DNA of 64,000 bases from Bradyrhizobium viridifuturi (GCF_001238275.1 NZ_LGTB01000024.1:62001-126000); one strand, 5' to 3'; positions 45,893-55,059 are shown, numbered from the stretch's first letter. Numbers and translations are program-made. The notes: generated by a model not told the origin, from the letters alone.

Positions 45893-46615
45893 TCAGCCGG
45901 CAGCCTTGATGTCCTCCGGCGATTCGACGTAGTAGCCGGAGTAGCCGTCGACGAAGCAAAGATGATCGTGCACTTCCTTGACGCCCGAGGTGTTTTCCGC
46001 GAGCACCATCGCTGCCTGGCGGGCGCGGTCGTCGAAGATCAGGCCATGCAGGTGTACGGCGCCATTGCGTACCCAGACCTGGAAGCCGGCAGGTCGCCAG
46101 CCGGTCGCGTTGATCTCGCGCATGATCCGTTCACGGATGTGAGTGTCATCGGCCGTCGGGTCCGGAACCTCGCGGGCCAGCGACGCGACGGCCTGCAAGA
46201 TGTCTGCTCGAGTGACGATCCCGACCATGGTCTTTCCGTTCACCACCGGCACGCGCTTCACGCCGTGCTTGTGCATCAGATGCACGATCTCATCGAGCGG
46301 CGTCTGCTCTCCGACGGTGATTGGATTCGTGGTCATGACGTCCTCGACCTTGCGGCCGCGCTCGTGCACGAAATCGGTCGCAGCGCGACCGACGCCCGTG
46401 AACAGTTCCAGCCAAGCCGAGCGCTTGTGTCCTGTTCCGATCTCGGCGCGCTGCAGGAAATCTCCCTCCGACACCATACCCTTGAGCGTGCCGTCCTCGT
46501 CCATCACCGGCAGCCCGCTGAGGTGACATCGCAGCATGATGTTGGCAGCATCCATGATCTTCGTGTGCGGGCTGACCGCGATGATATGCTTGGTCATGAC
46601 CTGATGCGCGCGCAT
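45893..46615 (-). CDS. CBS-domain protein with C-terminal BON domain
   Basis: This 240-aa protein has a CBS pair (HQVMTKHIIAVSPHTKIMD, GLPVMDEDGTLKGMVSEGDF; VEDVMTTNPITVGEQTPLDE, VPVVNGKTMVGIVTRADIL). A BON-like domain follows (HIRERIMREINATGWRPAGF, VHLHGLIFDDRARQAAM). CBS modules bind adenine nucleotides, and BON domains often bind membranes or lipid. It has a perfect FNR/FixK box 52 bp upstream. It is the first gene of an operon with the 55-aa membrane protein. Confidence 0.9.
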   Translation of the reverse strand: MRAHQVMTKHIIAVSPHTKIMDAANIMLRCHLSGLPVMDEDGTLKGMVSEGDFLQRAEIGTGHKRSAWLELFTGVGRAATDFVHERGRKVEDVMTTNPITVGEQTPLDEIVHLMHKHGVKRVPVVNGKTMVGIVTRADILQAVASLAREVPDPTADDTHIRERIMREINATGWRPAGFQVWVRNGAVHLHGLIFDDRARQAAMVLAENTSGVKEVHDHLCFVDGYSGYYVESPEDIKAAG

Positions 46616-46667
46616 GTGGACCTCCGGGTTAAAAATTGAATTCTAAGACCTTTGCTCACACGGCATG

Positions 46668-46681
46668 TTGACCTGCCTCAA
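46668..46681. promoter_or_regulatory. FNR/FixK box TTGACCTGCCTCAA
   Basis: This is a perfect TTGA-N6-TCAA box, 52 bp upstream of the CBS-BON start. The placement fits activation of that gene. It also overlaps the 3' end of the cytochrome c gene upstream on the same strand. Confidence 0.65.
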
Positions 46682-47052
46682 CGGTTAGCTTTGCCGGTCT
46701 CCAGCGACTTCAAGAACAGGATGAAGTCGTTGACTTGGTCTGGTTCGAAGCTGAACTGGGGCATGGTTGGGTGCCCCGTCACAATTCCCTCCGCCAGCGC
46801 TTCCTGCAGCATCTCGACCGGATAGCGCTCGTGCAGGGTTCGGAACGGCGGCGCGATCTTCAATGGGCTCGGGCTGACCTTGTCGATTGCGTGGCAACGG
46901 GCGCAGTAGAGCTGTGCAAGGCGCCGGCCTTGTTCCTGATCCGCTACCGCCGGAGCGGGCACGGCGCAGATCATGCTGATGGCGACGGCGCCGTAACCGG
47001 CGCAATGGAGGAGTGTCCTGGCGGGATATCTCACGATCCGACTCGCGTTCAA
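46678..47052 (-). CDS. Small c-type cytochrome (mono-heme)
   Basis: This is a 124-aa exported cytochrome with a signal sequence (GYGAVAISMICAVPAPAVA). A single heme site CARCH follows (LYCARCHAIDKVSPSPLKIA), and MPQFSFEPDQ supplies a candidate axial Met. The TTG start at 47052 overlaps the USP stop (TTGA), indicating coupling to the upstream USP gene. It could serve as a periplasmic electron carrier under microoxic conditions. The exact partner oxidase is unknown. Confidence 0.85.
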   Translation of the reverse strand: MNASRIVRYPARTLLHCAGYGAVAISMICAVPAPAVADQEQGRRLAQLYCARCHAIDKVSPSPLKIAPPFRTLHERYPVEMLQEALAEGIVTGHPTMPQFSFEPDQVNDFILFLKSLETGKANR

Positions 47053-47885
47053 TGGGACATCAGGACCGGAACGGTCATCGCGCGAAGCATGTCGCGCGTC
47101 ACGCCGCCGAGCAGGGTCTCCTGCAGCCGGGAGTGGCCGTATCCGCCCATCACCAAGAGGTCGAGGCCCTCATCCGCCGCGATCGACAGCAGGATCGACT
47201 GGACTTCCGATCGGGACGCGGGCAGCGACGTGACCTTGGCCGGAAGACCTGCCTTGGCAAGGTATCGCACCAGATGATCCGTGGAGCTCTCCTCGGGCAT
47301 CGGGTCCGGGCCGTCGATGGTGACGATGATGAGGGCGTCGGCCGCGCGCAGCAGCGGCATCGCGTCATGCAACGCCCGAGCGGCAAGCCGGCTGCCATCC
47401 CAGCAGATTCCGATCCGCTTGGCGGAGAATGCGCCGTGGAACGTGTAGGGCATGAATAGGACCGGCCCCCCGGCTTCAAACAGGAGCTCCCGCGGGATGA
47501 CGTTGTCGTAGCTGTCGTGCTCACGCTGCGGCTGGACCACCACAGTCAGGTCGTGCAGTCGCGCGCTCGCGCAGACGATCTCGCGGGCATCGATCGGAAT
47601 GGCAGCCGCGGCGCGGGTGGTGTACGAGATTCCCGCATTCCGGGCCTCAATATCGAAGACGCGCAACGCCGCTTCCGCGCGTTCGAGCGCCTGTGCACGC
47701 TCGACCTCGAAGAGGGAGGCGACGGCCGCACCGCCTTCGGTGACGAACGGGATGCTGGACGTCTCGTAGCCGATCGCAACTGCATCGAGATGCGCGCCCG
47801 TATCGAGTGCGAGCGAAACCGATCCGTCCACCGCGGGACGCGGCGACAGTTCCGTGGGAATGTGGACCAGGATGTTCTTGAACAT
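47049..47885 (-). CDS. Universal stress protein (tandem UspA domains)
   Basis: This 278-aa Usp has two UspA-like halves. The first starts MFKNILVHIPTELSPRPAVD, and the second ends with the ATP-binding loop LLVMGGYGHSRLQETLLGGV and TVPVLMSH. The G-2x-G-9x-G pattern is preserved in the second half only. It is reminiscent of the DosR-regulon USPs of mycobacteria. An imperfect FixK box (47949-47962) lies 63 bp upstream. It is coupled to the cytochrome c gene. Confidence 0.9.
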   Translation of the reverse strand: MFKNILVHIPTELSPRPAVDGSVSLALDTGAHLDAVAIGYETSSIPFVTEGGAAVASLFEVERAQALERAEAALRVFDIEARNAGISYTTRAAAAIPIDAREIVCASARLHDLTVVVQPQREHDSYDNVIPRELLFEAGGPVLFMPYTFHGAFSAKRIGICWDGSRLAARALHDAMPLLRAADALIIVTIDGPDPMPEESSTDHLVRYLAKAGLPAKVTSLPASRSEVQSILLSIAADEGLDLLVMGGYGHSRLQETLLGGVTRDMLRAMTVPVLMSH

Positions 47886-47948
47886 GAGCCGTTCTCCTGA
47901 AGCGTGGAAGCGATAGGTCCATCAAAGCACAGGCCCGCACGGCACAGT

Positions 47949-47962
47949 TTGATCTGCCTCAT
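47949..47962. promoter_or_regulatory. Imperfect FNR/FixK box TTGATCTGCCTCAT
   Basis: This box has one mismatch from the TTGA-N6-TCAA pattern and lies 63 bp upstream of the universal stress protein start. Together with the perfect box at 47982-47995 it makes a divergent pair, one for the USP gene and one for the phaB-like gene. Confidence 0.45.
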
Positions 47963-47981
47963 ACGCGCTTGTTGCCCCCGT

Positions 47982-47995
47982 TTGAGCGAGATCAA
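47982..47995. promoter_or_regulatory. FNR/FixK box TTGAGCGAGATCAA
   Basis: This is a perfect TTGA-N6-TCAA site 55 bp upstream of the phaB-like ATG at 48051. The spacing suits a class II activator site. It shares the divergent region with the imperfect box for the USP gene. Confidence 0.65.
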
Positions 47996-48050
47996 TCCGC
48001 CGGATGCGAATTTCGCCCATTTGTCTTGCCGAGACGTTGGAGGAGCGGGC

Positions 48051-48777
48051 ATGGCACGCGTCGCATTGGTAACGGGGTGGGAGCCGGGGAATTGGCGCTG
48101 CAATTTCGCGGGCCCTCGCCGGGGCGGGATATCAGGTGGCGGCCAGCTACGCAGGGAATACCGAGGCCGCGCGTCAGTTTCATGATCAGACCGGAATCGG
48201 CGTCTTCCAGTGGGACGTCGCGAGCTTCGAAGCCTGTGCGGCGGGTGTCCGCAAGGTGGAAGCGTCTCTCGGGCCGATCGACATTCTGGTCAACAACGCC
48301 GGCATCGTGCGCGACGCCACGCTGCATCGAATGACCAAGCCGCAATGGGATGCGGTGATCCGGACCGATCTGGATTCACTGTTCAATATGTGCAGGCCGC
48401 TCATCGAGGGTATGCGGGCGCGCAAGTTCGGGCGGATCATCAACATCTCGTCCATCAACGGACAGAAGGGCCAGATCGGCCAGACGAATTATGCCGCGGC
48501 GAAAGCCGCCGAGCTCGGCTTCACCCGTGCGCTTGCCCTCGAAAGTGCGCGGTCGGGGATTACGGTCAACGCGATCTGTCCGGGCTACATCAACACCGAG
48601 ATGCTCGCTGCCGTGCCGACAGACGTCATGCAGGGCGCGATCCTCCCGCAGATTCCGGTCGGGCGGTTGGGCGAGCCGGAAGAGATCGCCCGAGCCGTCG
48701 TCTTCCTTGCCGCAGATGAAGCGGGGTTCATTACCGGATCGACGCTTTCGATCAATGGCGGCCAGCATATGTGCTGA
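48051..48777 (+). CDS. phaB: Acetoacetyl-CoA reductase-like SDR (frameshifted)
   Basis: This is a short-chain dehydrogenase, about 241 aa when restored. It reads MARVALVTGG and, after removal of one extra G near 48075, continues SRGIGAAISRALAGAGYQVA (NADPH loop). It then has ILVNNAGIVRDATLHRM, the catalytic Ser and Tyr region INGQKGQIGQTNYAAAKAA, and the end GSTLSINGGQHMC. The length is 3n+1 nt, matching one extra base. The IVRD and INGQKGQ motifs are those of PhaB. It supplies hydroxybutyryl-CoA to the nearby PHB synthase. Confidence 0.88.
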
Positions 48778-48792
48778 ATGGGAGGAGCGACA

Positions 48793-49275
48793 ATGCTTGC
48801 AACCGATGTGATGCGCAGTTCGTTCGCGACGATCAAGCCCACTGCTGCCGTACTCGATGCCGTCCAGCTGCTGCTCGAAACCGATCAGCGCGGCCTGCCG
48901 GTCATCAACGATGACGGTGATCTCGTCGGCATGATCTCAGAGGGCGACTTCCTTCATCGCGATGAGCTTGGCGTCAACCCACCATCCGGAAACTGGTTGG
49001 AATCGCTGCTCGGAATCGCGGAGAACACGCCGGAGCGCGAACGTATGCGCTCGTTGCGTGTCGCGACGATCATGAGCCCTGCGCCGATCACCGTCGATGT
49101 GGAAGCCTCGATCGGCGACGTCGTCGCTCAGATGGATATCTACGACGTGTCACAGGTTCCGGTGATTTGCGCCGGAGTTGTCGTCGGCATTGTCAGCCGC
49201 AGGGAACTGCTTGCGGCCCTGGCGTTGCGATTGAGAGAGAACGCAGAGAAAGCAGGCACTGGAGGTCATTCATGA
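48793..49275 (+). CDS. CBS-domain protein
   Basis: This 160-aa protein is a CBS pair and little else: MLATDVMRSSFATIKPTAAV, RGLPVINDDGDLVGMISEGD; VATIMSPAPITVDVEASIGD, SQVPVICAGVVVGIVSRREL. It likely senses adenine nucleotides. The ATG at 48793 follows GGGAGGAG. It is 15 bp after the phaB-like gene and its TGA overlaps the start of the eRF1-like gene, so the three are probably one transcript. Confidence 0.9.
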   Translation: MLATDVMRSSFATIKPTAAVLDAVQLLLETDQRGLPVINDDGDLVGMISEGDFLHRDELGVNPPSGNWLESLLGIAENTPERERMRSLRVATIMSPAPITVDVEASIGDVVAQMDIYDVSQVPVICAGVVVGIVSRRELLAALALRLRENAEKAGTGGHS

Positions 49276-49652
49276 GCGAGATCACCGTTCAAACGCATAC
49301 ACGCGCGGTCGTCTGGATCGATCACCTCGTTGCGAAGATATTCGGTGTGGGGCTTACGGGCGTCAGTGCGGCTGCCGTGCATGCTCATTTGCCGTCGCAG
49401 CATCTTCATCATAAGGCGAACACGATTGGCGATGGTCGCGTCCAGGTTGACCCGACATTTCTCGCCAGGGTTGTAGAGGCCTTGGGCAGTTGCACCGACC
49501 TGCTGATCATCGGCCCGGGTACCGAGAAGACGGAGTTGGTGCACTACCTGAAGGCGGAAAGGCCTGATCTCAATCTGCATGTCGAGGCGAGCGATCATCC
49601 GACCGACTGCGAGATCGTGGCGCTGGGTCGGCAGCGGTTCCGTCTCAGCTAA
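49272..49652 (+). CDS. Single-domain eRF1-like 'translational machinery' protein
   Basis: This 126-aa protein resembles the third (L7Ae-like) domain of eRF1/Pelota. It starts with AVVWIDHLVAKIFGVG, continues with HLPSQHLHHKANTIGDGR, the conserved LLIIGPGTEKTELVHYL and the end DHPTDCEIVALGRQRF. This matches the bacterial family often annotated 'translational machinery protein'. Its ATG overlaps the CBS stop (ATGA). Related full-length aeRF1-like proteins (Balon, Rv2629) act as ribosome hibernation factors; whether this mini-protein binds ribosomes is unknown. Confidence 0.8.
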   Translation: MSEITVQTHTRAVVWIDHLVAKIFGVGLTGVSAAAVHAHLPSQHLHHKANTIGDGRVQVDPTFLARVVEALGSCTDLLIIGPGTEKTELVHYLKAERPDLNLHVEASDHPTDCEIVALGRQRFRLS

Positions 49653-49737
49653 GCAAGCGATGTTTGGTGCCGGAGTGGTTCCGGTGGCCGGGCAGTATGA
49701 GGTTCGTGCTGATCGGGCGCGAGCAAGGAGGCGAGCG

Positions 49738-51552
49738 GTGACAGTCAATGCAATTCTCGACCAATCGGCGGCCCCTGCCAATGACGATTCGGTTGCGGCC
49801 GGAGGGTCGGCTCCCGTGCTGTCCGAGCGCGAGGCGGTGACCAACGCCCGATCGATCGACCATTTGGTCCATGCGGCGATGGCGCAGTGGACCGGCGGAC
49901 TTTCTCCCGCCAGCCTCGCGCTTGCCTTCGCCGATTGGCAGTTGCATCTCGCCGCGTCGCCAGGCAAGCGGCTTGAGCTTGCCCTCAAGGCATTGGGCGA
50001 CGGTTCGCGTTTCGCGCGCATGATATCGACGCCGCATGCTGCGTGGCAGCCCTGGTTCATGGTCAGTCCTCAGCCGGGAGACAACCGGTTTTCCGGCGCG
50101 GACTGGGCATTGCCGGCCTTCAATGTCATGGCCCAGGCGTTCCTGCTCGGCGAGCAGTGGTGGCATTCGGCAGCAAGCGGATTGCATGGCGTTTCGAAAG
50201 GAAACGCAGCGATCGTGGATTTCGTTGTCCGCCAGTGTCTCGACGCCGCAGCGCCGTCCAATTTCGCGCTCAGCAACCCCGAAGTACTGCGCCAGATGAT
50301 GGATTCGGGTGGCGGCAACTTCGTATCGGGTTGGCACAACTGGCTGGATGATTGCAGAAAGTGGTTCGGAGGCCAATCGTCCGAGCCCCTTCAGTTCGTA
50401 GTCGGCAAGGACGTCGCCACGACCGAGGGCAAGGTCGTCTACCGAAACGAACTGATCGAGCTCATACAATACGCGCCCGTGACCGCGGATGTCTGCCCGG
50501 AGCCCGTGCTGATCGTACCGGCCTGGATCATGAAATATTACATACTCGACCTCTCCCCGCAGAATTCCCTGATACGCTTCATGGTCGAACGCGGCTTCAC
50601 CGTGTTTGCGATCTCGTGGCGTAATCCCGGGCCAGCCGACCGTGATCTTGGTTTCGATCATTATCGCAAGCTCGGGGTCGAAGCGGCAATCGAGGCGATC
50701 AATCAGATCGCTCCCGGGCGCGCGATTCACGCCACGGGTTATTGCCTCGGCGGTACGCTGCTCGCGATCGCCGCGGCCCGCCTGCAGGAGGAGCGGCCCG
50801 GCTGCTTGCGATCAGTGACGCTGCTGGCTGCTCAGGTCGATTTCACTGAGGCGGGTGAGCTGACGCTGTTCATCAACGAGAGCCAGGTTGCGTTCCTCGA
50901 AGACATGATGTGGCGACGGGGCGTGCTCGAGGCGGCGCAGATGGCTGGTGCGTTCCAACTGCTACGGTCGAACGACATGATCTGGTCGCGCCTGGTCCGC
51001 GACTATCTGATGGGCGAGCGAACCGCTCCGAGCGACCTGATGTCGTGGAATGCTGACGCCACGCGGATGCCTTACCGGATGCATGCGGACTATCTGCGCA
51101 AGCTGTTTCTCGACAATGACCTCGCCGAGGGGCGCTATGCGGTGGACGGGCATCCGGTCGCGCTGTCCGATCTCCGTGCTCCGATGTTCGTGGTCGGCAC
51201 GGTGCGCGATCATGTGGCGCCGTGGCGGTCAGTTCACAAGATCCATCTGCTCGCGGACGCCGATATCACTTTCGCGCTGGCGAGCGGTGGCCACAATGCC
51301 GGCATAGTGGCCCCGCCTTCGGAGCCGGGGCACACCTATCAGGTCCTGGAGAAGAAGAGGGATCAGCCCTATGTCGGCCCCGACGAGTGGCTCGCAAAGG
51401 CGGCGCATCGCGAGGGATCTTGGTGGCTGGAATGGGTTCGCTTCCTCACGGCGCATTCAGACGCCTGGATACCGGCGCAGCCGTCGCTTCATGCGCCAGA
51501 AGGCGGACCGCCGCTCGAGGATGCACCCGGACAGTATGTTCTGCAGCATTGA
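49738..51552 (+). CDS. phaC: Class I poly(3-hydroxyalkanoate) synthase
   Basis: This PHB/PHA polymerase of 604 aa makes storage polyester from hydroxyacyl-CoA. The lipase-like box with the catalytic Cys is ATGYCLGGTLLAIAAA. The Asp is in GTVRDHVAPWRSVHK and the His in LASGGHNAGIVAPP. The N-terminal PhaC domain has FNVMAQAFLLGEQWWH. GTG at 49738 follows AAGGAGG at a good spacing. Its place next to the phaB-like and stress genes indicates PHB synthesis tied to low oxygen. Confidence 0.95.
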   Translation: MTVNAILDQSAAPANDDSVAAGGSAPVLSEREAVTNARSIDHLVHAAMAQWTGGLSPASLALAFADWQLHLAASPGKRLELALKALGDGSRFARMISTPHAAWQPWFMVSPQPGDNRFSGADWALPAFNVMAQAFLLGEQWWHSAASGLHGVSKGNAAIVDFVVRQCLDAAAPSNFALSNPEVLRQMMDSGGGNFVSGWHNWLDDCRKWFGGQSSEPLQFVVGKDVATTEGKVVYRNELIELIQYAPVTADVCPEPVLIVPAWIMKYYILDLSPQNSLIRFMVERGFTVFAISWRNPGPADRDLGFDHYRKLGVEAAIEAINQIAPGRAIHATGYCLGGTLLAIAAARLQEERPGCLRSVTLLAAQVDFTEAGELTLFINESQVAFLEDMMWRRGVLEAAQMAGAFQLLRSNDMIWSRLVRDYLMGERTAPSDLMSWNADATRMPYRMHADYLRKLFLDNDLAEGRYAVDGHPVALSDLRAPMFVVGTVRDHVAPWRSVHKIHLLADADITFALASGGHNAGIVAPPSEPGHTYQVLEKKRDQPYVGPDEWLAKAAHREGSWWLEWVRFLTAHSDAWIPAQPSLHAPEGGPPLEDAPGQYVLQH

Positions 51553-51653
51553 TCCGTCGCAATTCCTCGCTGGCGAGAACCACTACCAAGCCTATGAGAT
51601 GGGCGGCGCCATGGTCGTCGGCGCCAGGCCCCCGCGGCTCCCAGGAGGAAGTC

Positions 51654-51824
51654 ATGAGTCTGATCCTTCGTATTTTTCTTGCCTTCGCGGGACTCATCAC
51701 CGCGTTGTTAGTCGCTCGTGACTCTCTGAAGTTCGACATCGTGCAAATGTTCGTGGCTATCTTGCTCGTGACCGGGGTCTTGCTGATCGGCAGTCTCTGG
51801 AGCCTATGGCGACGACAAGCCTGA
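51654..51824 (+). CDS. Small membrane protein (56 aa)
   Basis: The ATG at 51654 follows AGGAGG. The protein has two hydrophobic helices, LILRIFLAFAGLITALLV and MFVAILLVTGVLLIGSLW, and ends WRRQA. It is too short for a confident family assignment. It is downstream of phaC on the same strand. Confidence 0.6.
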   Translation: MSLILRIFLAFAGLITALLVARDSLKFDIVQMFVAILLVTGVLLIGSLWSLWRRQA

Positions 51825-52041
51825 CAACCTGCCGTTTCGGGAGGTTTGGATGCGCCGTTCACCACGCACAGATTCATGACGCGTGTCCGCATCGTCCCGT
51901 CGCATGTACCCGGACATGCAGCGCGGCATCGTTCGATCGACTGGAGTCAAGGGCATCCACCGGTCGTCGTCACGACACGATCGGATCGATGTGGATTCAA
52001 GATGATCCATCCGAGCAATTTTCGCGACGATCCAATAGCCA

Positions 52042-52064
52042 AAGGCCGGCTCTAGGCCGGCCCT
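52042..52064. terminator. Hairpin between convergent small genes
   Basis: AAGGCCGGC pairs with GCCGGCCCTT across a TCTAG loop, with one bulged C. It lies between the small plus-strand membrane protein and the minus-strand gene ending at 52111. The preceding 51825-52041 has no convincing gene. Confidence 0.4.
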
Positions 52065-52110
52065 TGGAGAGTCGATGGCGAATGCCGCGAGCGCTTTTGA
52101 AAGGAAGCGT

Positions 52111-52365
52111 CTAGCGCCCTTCGAGCTTTGTAGGGCGCTTGCTGACGCTCATCAGCATCAATGCCACTGCGGATGCCGCAGCAACAAATGCCGCAGTCCA
52201 CCTGACTGCGGAGACAGCAAATGCGGCATCCAGCCGCCAGCCATGGACTGTCGGCTCGGTCGTGGCAAGCGGCATCACGTCCGGGAAGTACCAGTTGCAG
52301 AACAAAGCGAGTGCGACCGCGAGGATCGCACTGCCGACGAAGATAAGGGTCAATCGGCGTTTCAT
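52111..52365 (-). CDS. Small membrane protein (84 aa)
   Basis: This 84-aa protein has an N-terminal hydrophobic segment (LIFVGSAILAVALALF) and a second one (WTAAFVAAASAVALMLMSV), with a Trp/His segment between. The C terminus is basic. It belongs to no family I know. The motif TTTCCCTTAGGTAG (52427-52440) lies 62 bp upstream. Confidence 0.6.
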   Translation of the reverse strand: MKRRLTLIFVGSAILAVALALFCNWYFPDVMPLATTEPTVHGWRLDAAFAVSAVRWTAAFVAAASAVALMLMSVSKRPTKLEGR

Positions 52366-52426
52366 GGAAATCCTCCTGTTGGCGGAGGAATGGTGCCAGA
52401 CGCGACGGCATCAACCAATTCAGGAG

Positions 52427-52440
52427 TTTCCCTTAGGTAG
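52427..52440. promoter_or_regulatory. Recurring motif TTTCCCTTAGGTAG
   Basis: This resembles the motifs at 45586-45599 and 62465-62478. It lies 62 bp upstream of the 84-aa membrane protein gene. The binding factor is unknown. Confidence 0.3.
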
Positions 52441-52469
52441 TCGAGCGCCAATTCGCGCCGTGAAACCGT

Positions 52470-54010
52470 TCATAGACGGGACTTGCTGCGTTCAAGCGTG
52501 GTCGCCGGTGTACCGGACGCGTCGACAGCGCTCCAACCAATAGATCCAGTCTCGATGTTCTCCTGAAGCAGGACGACGTCGGCGTTCGCGTCCGAGGCAT
52601 CGTGTCGCCGCGATGTCACGCGATGCAGCCGTGTGGCAAGATCCGCGGTCAGGAACATGCCGTGGAATTCGACCTGAGCGTTGCGGGCGACGACTTCCGC
52701 GGCATCACGCTCGGCCCGGTTCAGGAATGCCGCATCGAGGGTTACCGAGACCCCTTGGGCCAGCGTTTTCGCGGCTTGCTCCAGCATAACCTGATAGACG
52801 CGATCGGAAGCCTTGGGGGTATAGTCGCCGCGGGCAGCGCCGTGTGCTCGCTCACGTTATGAAGCTGCTTGCGAATGACGTCTGATCGCAAGACCAGCGC
52901 GCCAGGTGGCGGCCCGATCAAGGGAGCCATGTCACGTGCCAGCACACTCTTGCCTGTGCCTGATCTTCCACCAATCGCGAGAAGGGTCGGGCGCCGAGGT
53001 GCGATGAGCTGCAGTGCGAGGTCGAAATATCTGGTCGCGATCGTGGCGATTGTTCGGTCGTGCGGATGTTGCTGCTGTTTGGTGAAGAGCACGTTGGCAC
53101 GAATTGCAGCGCGAATTGAGAGAAACAGTGGCAGCAGGGACAGCGCGGTTGACTGTGCGGCCCAGGCGGCCTGCATGTAGCTGTTGAATAGTCTGTTGGC
53201 GACAGCATCGCGCCCAAACGCGAGCAGATCCATCAGAGGGAACGCGAAATCGTACAGAACATCCGTCGTCGCGATATTCGCGTCAAACTCGATCGCGTCG
53301 AACAGCACCGGCCTGCCGTCAATCATGACGATGTTGCCGAGGTGTGCGTCGCCGTGGCAGTGCCGCACCTGCCCCGACGCCGCACGGGCACGCAAGAGCT
53401 CGCGATTTCGTGCCATTTCGCGATGACTTAGCTCGTGCAGTTTGTCGATTCGTTCGCGGACGAGGCCTGGTATGCTGCGGAACTGTTCCGTGTTGCGACC
53501 AACGATCACGGGAAGCGAGGCAAGCCAGCTCGATCCCTCGCTGATGACAGCAGCCCGATGAGAATCGAGCAGCACGGCGGCCAAGTCGTCGCCGAGCTCG
53601 GGTTCAAGGACACCCGTCGCAAGGCGGTCGAGGGCCTTGCTTTCGTCAAAACGAGCCATTTCAACCGCCCATTCAACGACGGGGCCCGCCCCTCCGATCG
53701 CCAGGCCATTGCGCTCACGCGTGATCGGGACGACCCCACGATAGATTGACGGTGCATGGCGCTTGTTGACGGTGATTTCGCTTTCGCAAGCACGCCGGCG
53801 CTTCTCCAGCGTCGAGAAGTCCAGATATGGGAGCTTGACCGCGCGCTTGATCTTCAGGGCGCGCGATGGCTCGAGGAAAATGATCGAACAATGCGTATCG
53901 ATCCGCTGCACGGCCTCGTTCGACCGGCCCGATCCGGCCAGGAACGTCAACACGGCAGCTTGGTCAAGTTCGTCCGCGCTCAGGTCGGCTGATGGCGCCG
54001 GCGTCGTCAT
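52470..54010 (-). CDS. Bifunctional phosphotransferase/P-loop ATPase protein (frameshifted)
   Basis: This is a fusion of about 513 aa. The N-terminal half is an APH-like kinase domain with VRHCHGDAHLGNIVMIDG, then LFDAIEFDANIATTDVLYD. The C-terminal half is a P-loop kinase with LLAIGGRSGTGKSVLARDMA and LVLRSDVIRKQL. One base missing near 52826 splits the gene after EHTALPAA; restored, it runs into MLEQAAKTLAQGVSVTLDAA. The architecture is that of COG2187/COG0645 proteins, whose substrate is unknown. The start overlaps the ADH stop (ATGA). Confidence 0.85.
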
Positions 54011-54989
54011 GGCTTCAGGACGGCCGCGCCGACAAGCTGGCCGTCACGCAGGAGCGAGAGCGCTTCGTTCGCCTGATCCAGTGGGAAAACGGTGACGTGT
54101 GTTCGAACGCCGGCCTTTGCTGCACTCTTGAGAAAGTCGGTGCCGTCCTGCCGGGTGAGATTGGCGACCGACACGATCTGCCGCTCGCCCCAGAGAATGC
54201 TGTATGGAAAGCTTGGAATATCCGACATGTGGATGCCGGCGCAGACCACCCGTCCGCCTTTGCGCAGCGCACGCAAAGCAAGCGGGACGAGGGGGCCGGC
54301 CGGCGCGTAGATGATTGCGGCGTCAAGCTCCACCGGCGGCGATCCTCGGAGGCGCCGGCCCAACATGCGCCGAGCGACAATGCCAAACGCTGAGCCTCGA
54401 CGTCGCCTGTGCGGGTGAAGGCGTAGACATCTCGCTCTTGCCAGCGAGCCATCTGCGCTGCGATGTGCCCCGCCGCGCCAAAGCCGTAAATGCCGAGCTT
54501 GCGGCCGCGACCGGCCATCACAAGCGAGCGCCAGCCGATCAGGCCTGCGCACAGCAGGGGCGCCAGCTCGACATCTTCACCGTGCTCGCCGAGCGGAAAG
54601 CAGTAGCGCGCGTCCGCCACCAGGTGGGTCGCAAAGCCGCCGTCCCGGGTGTAGCCGGTGAAGATGGGATTGTCGCAGAGGTTTTCCTTGCCCTCTCGGC
54701 AGTACGGACAGTGTCCGCAGGTTGAACCGAGCCAGGGAACGCCGACGCGCGTACCGAGAAGCGCTTCGCTTATGCCGTGACCCAGCGCGTCGATGCGGCC
54801 GACCACTTCATGGCCGGGGACGATCGGATAAGCGATGTTGGGCAGCTCTCCGTCGACCACATGAAGGTCGGTGCGGCAAACTCCACAGGCGCTGATCTTG
54901 ATGCGCACTTCGCCCGGGCCGGGAACGGGATCCGGCCGTTCCACATATTGCAGCCTTTCGCCGCGTGCGGGCAGGATCATCGCGTGCAT
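54007..54989 (-). CDS. Zinc-dependent alcohol dehydrogenase (AdhA-like, frameshifted)
   Basis: This is an MDR alcohol dehydrogenase, about 327 aa when restored. The catalytic zinc is bound by ACGVCRTDLHVVDGELP and VPGHEVVGRI. The structural-zinc cysteines are in CGHCPYCREGKENLC, and the nucleotide loop is LGIYGFGAAGHIAAQMA. After GASED the frame is lost near 54341 by one missing base and resumes PPVELDAAIIYAPAGPLVP. It belongs to the propanol-preferring/cinnamyl ADH clade and could reoxidise NADH fermentatively. The start at ATG 54989 is 56 bp from a perfect FNR box. Confidence 0.88.
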
Positions 54990-55045
54990 GACGGGACTCG
55001 CTGAGGTTCGTGACCTCTCTTTGATCACGTCGCATTGGTCCTGTT

Positions 55046-55059
55046 TTGATCCTCGTCAA
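55046..55059. promoter_or_regulatory. FNR/FixK box TTGATCCTCGTCAA
   Basis: This is a perfect TTGA-N6-TCAA site in the divergent region between the ADH (start 54989) and hsp20 (start 55120). It is almost equidistant from both (56 and 60 bp), so it may activate either or both. Confidence 0.65.

Noticed and set aside
51825..52110. Possible 69-aa ORF (from 51846).
   Set aside because: Unusual composition, no ribosome binding site and no motif.
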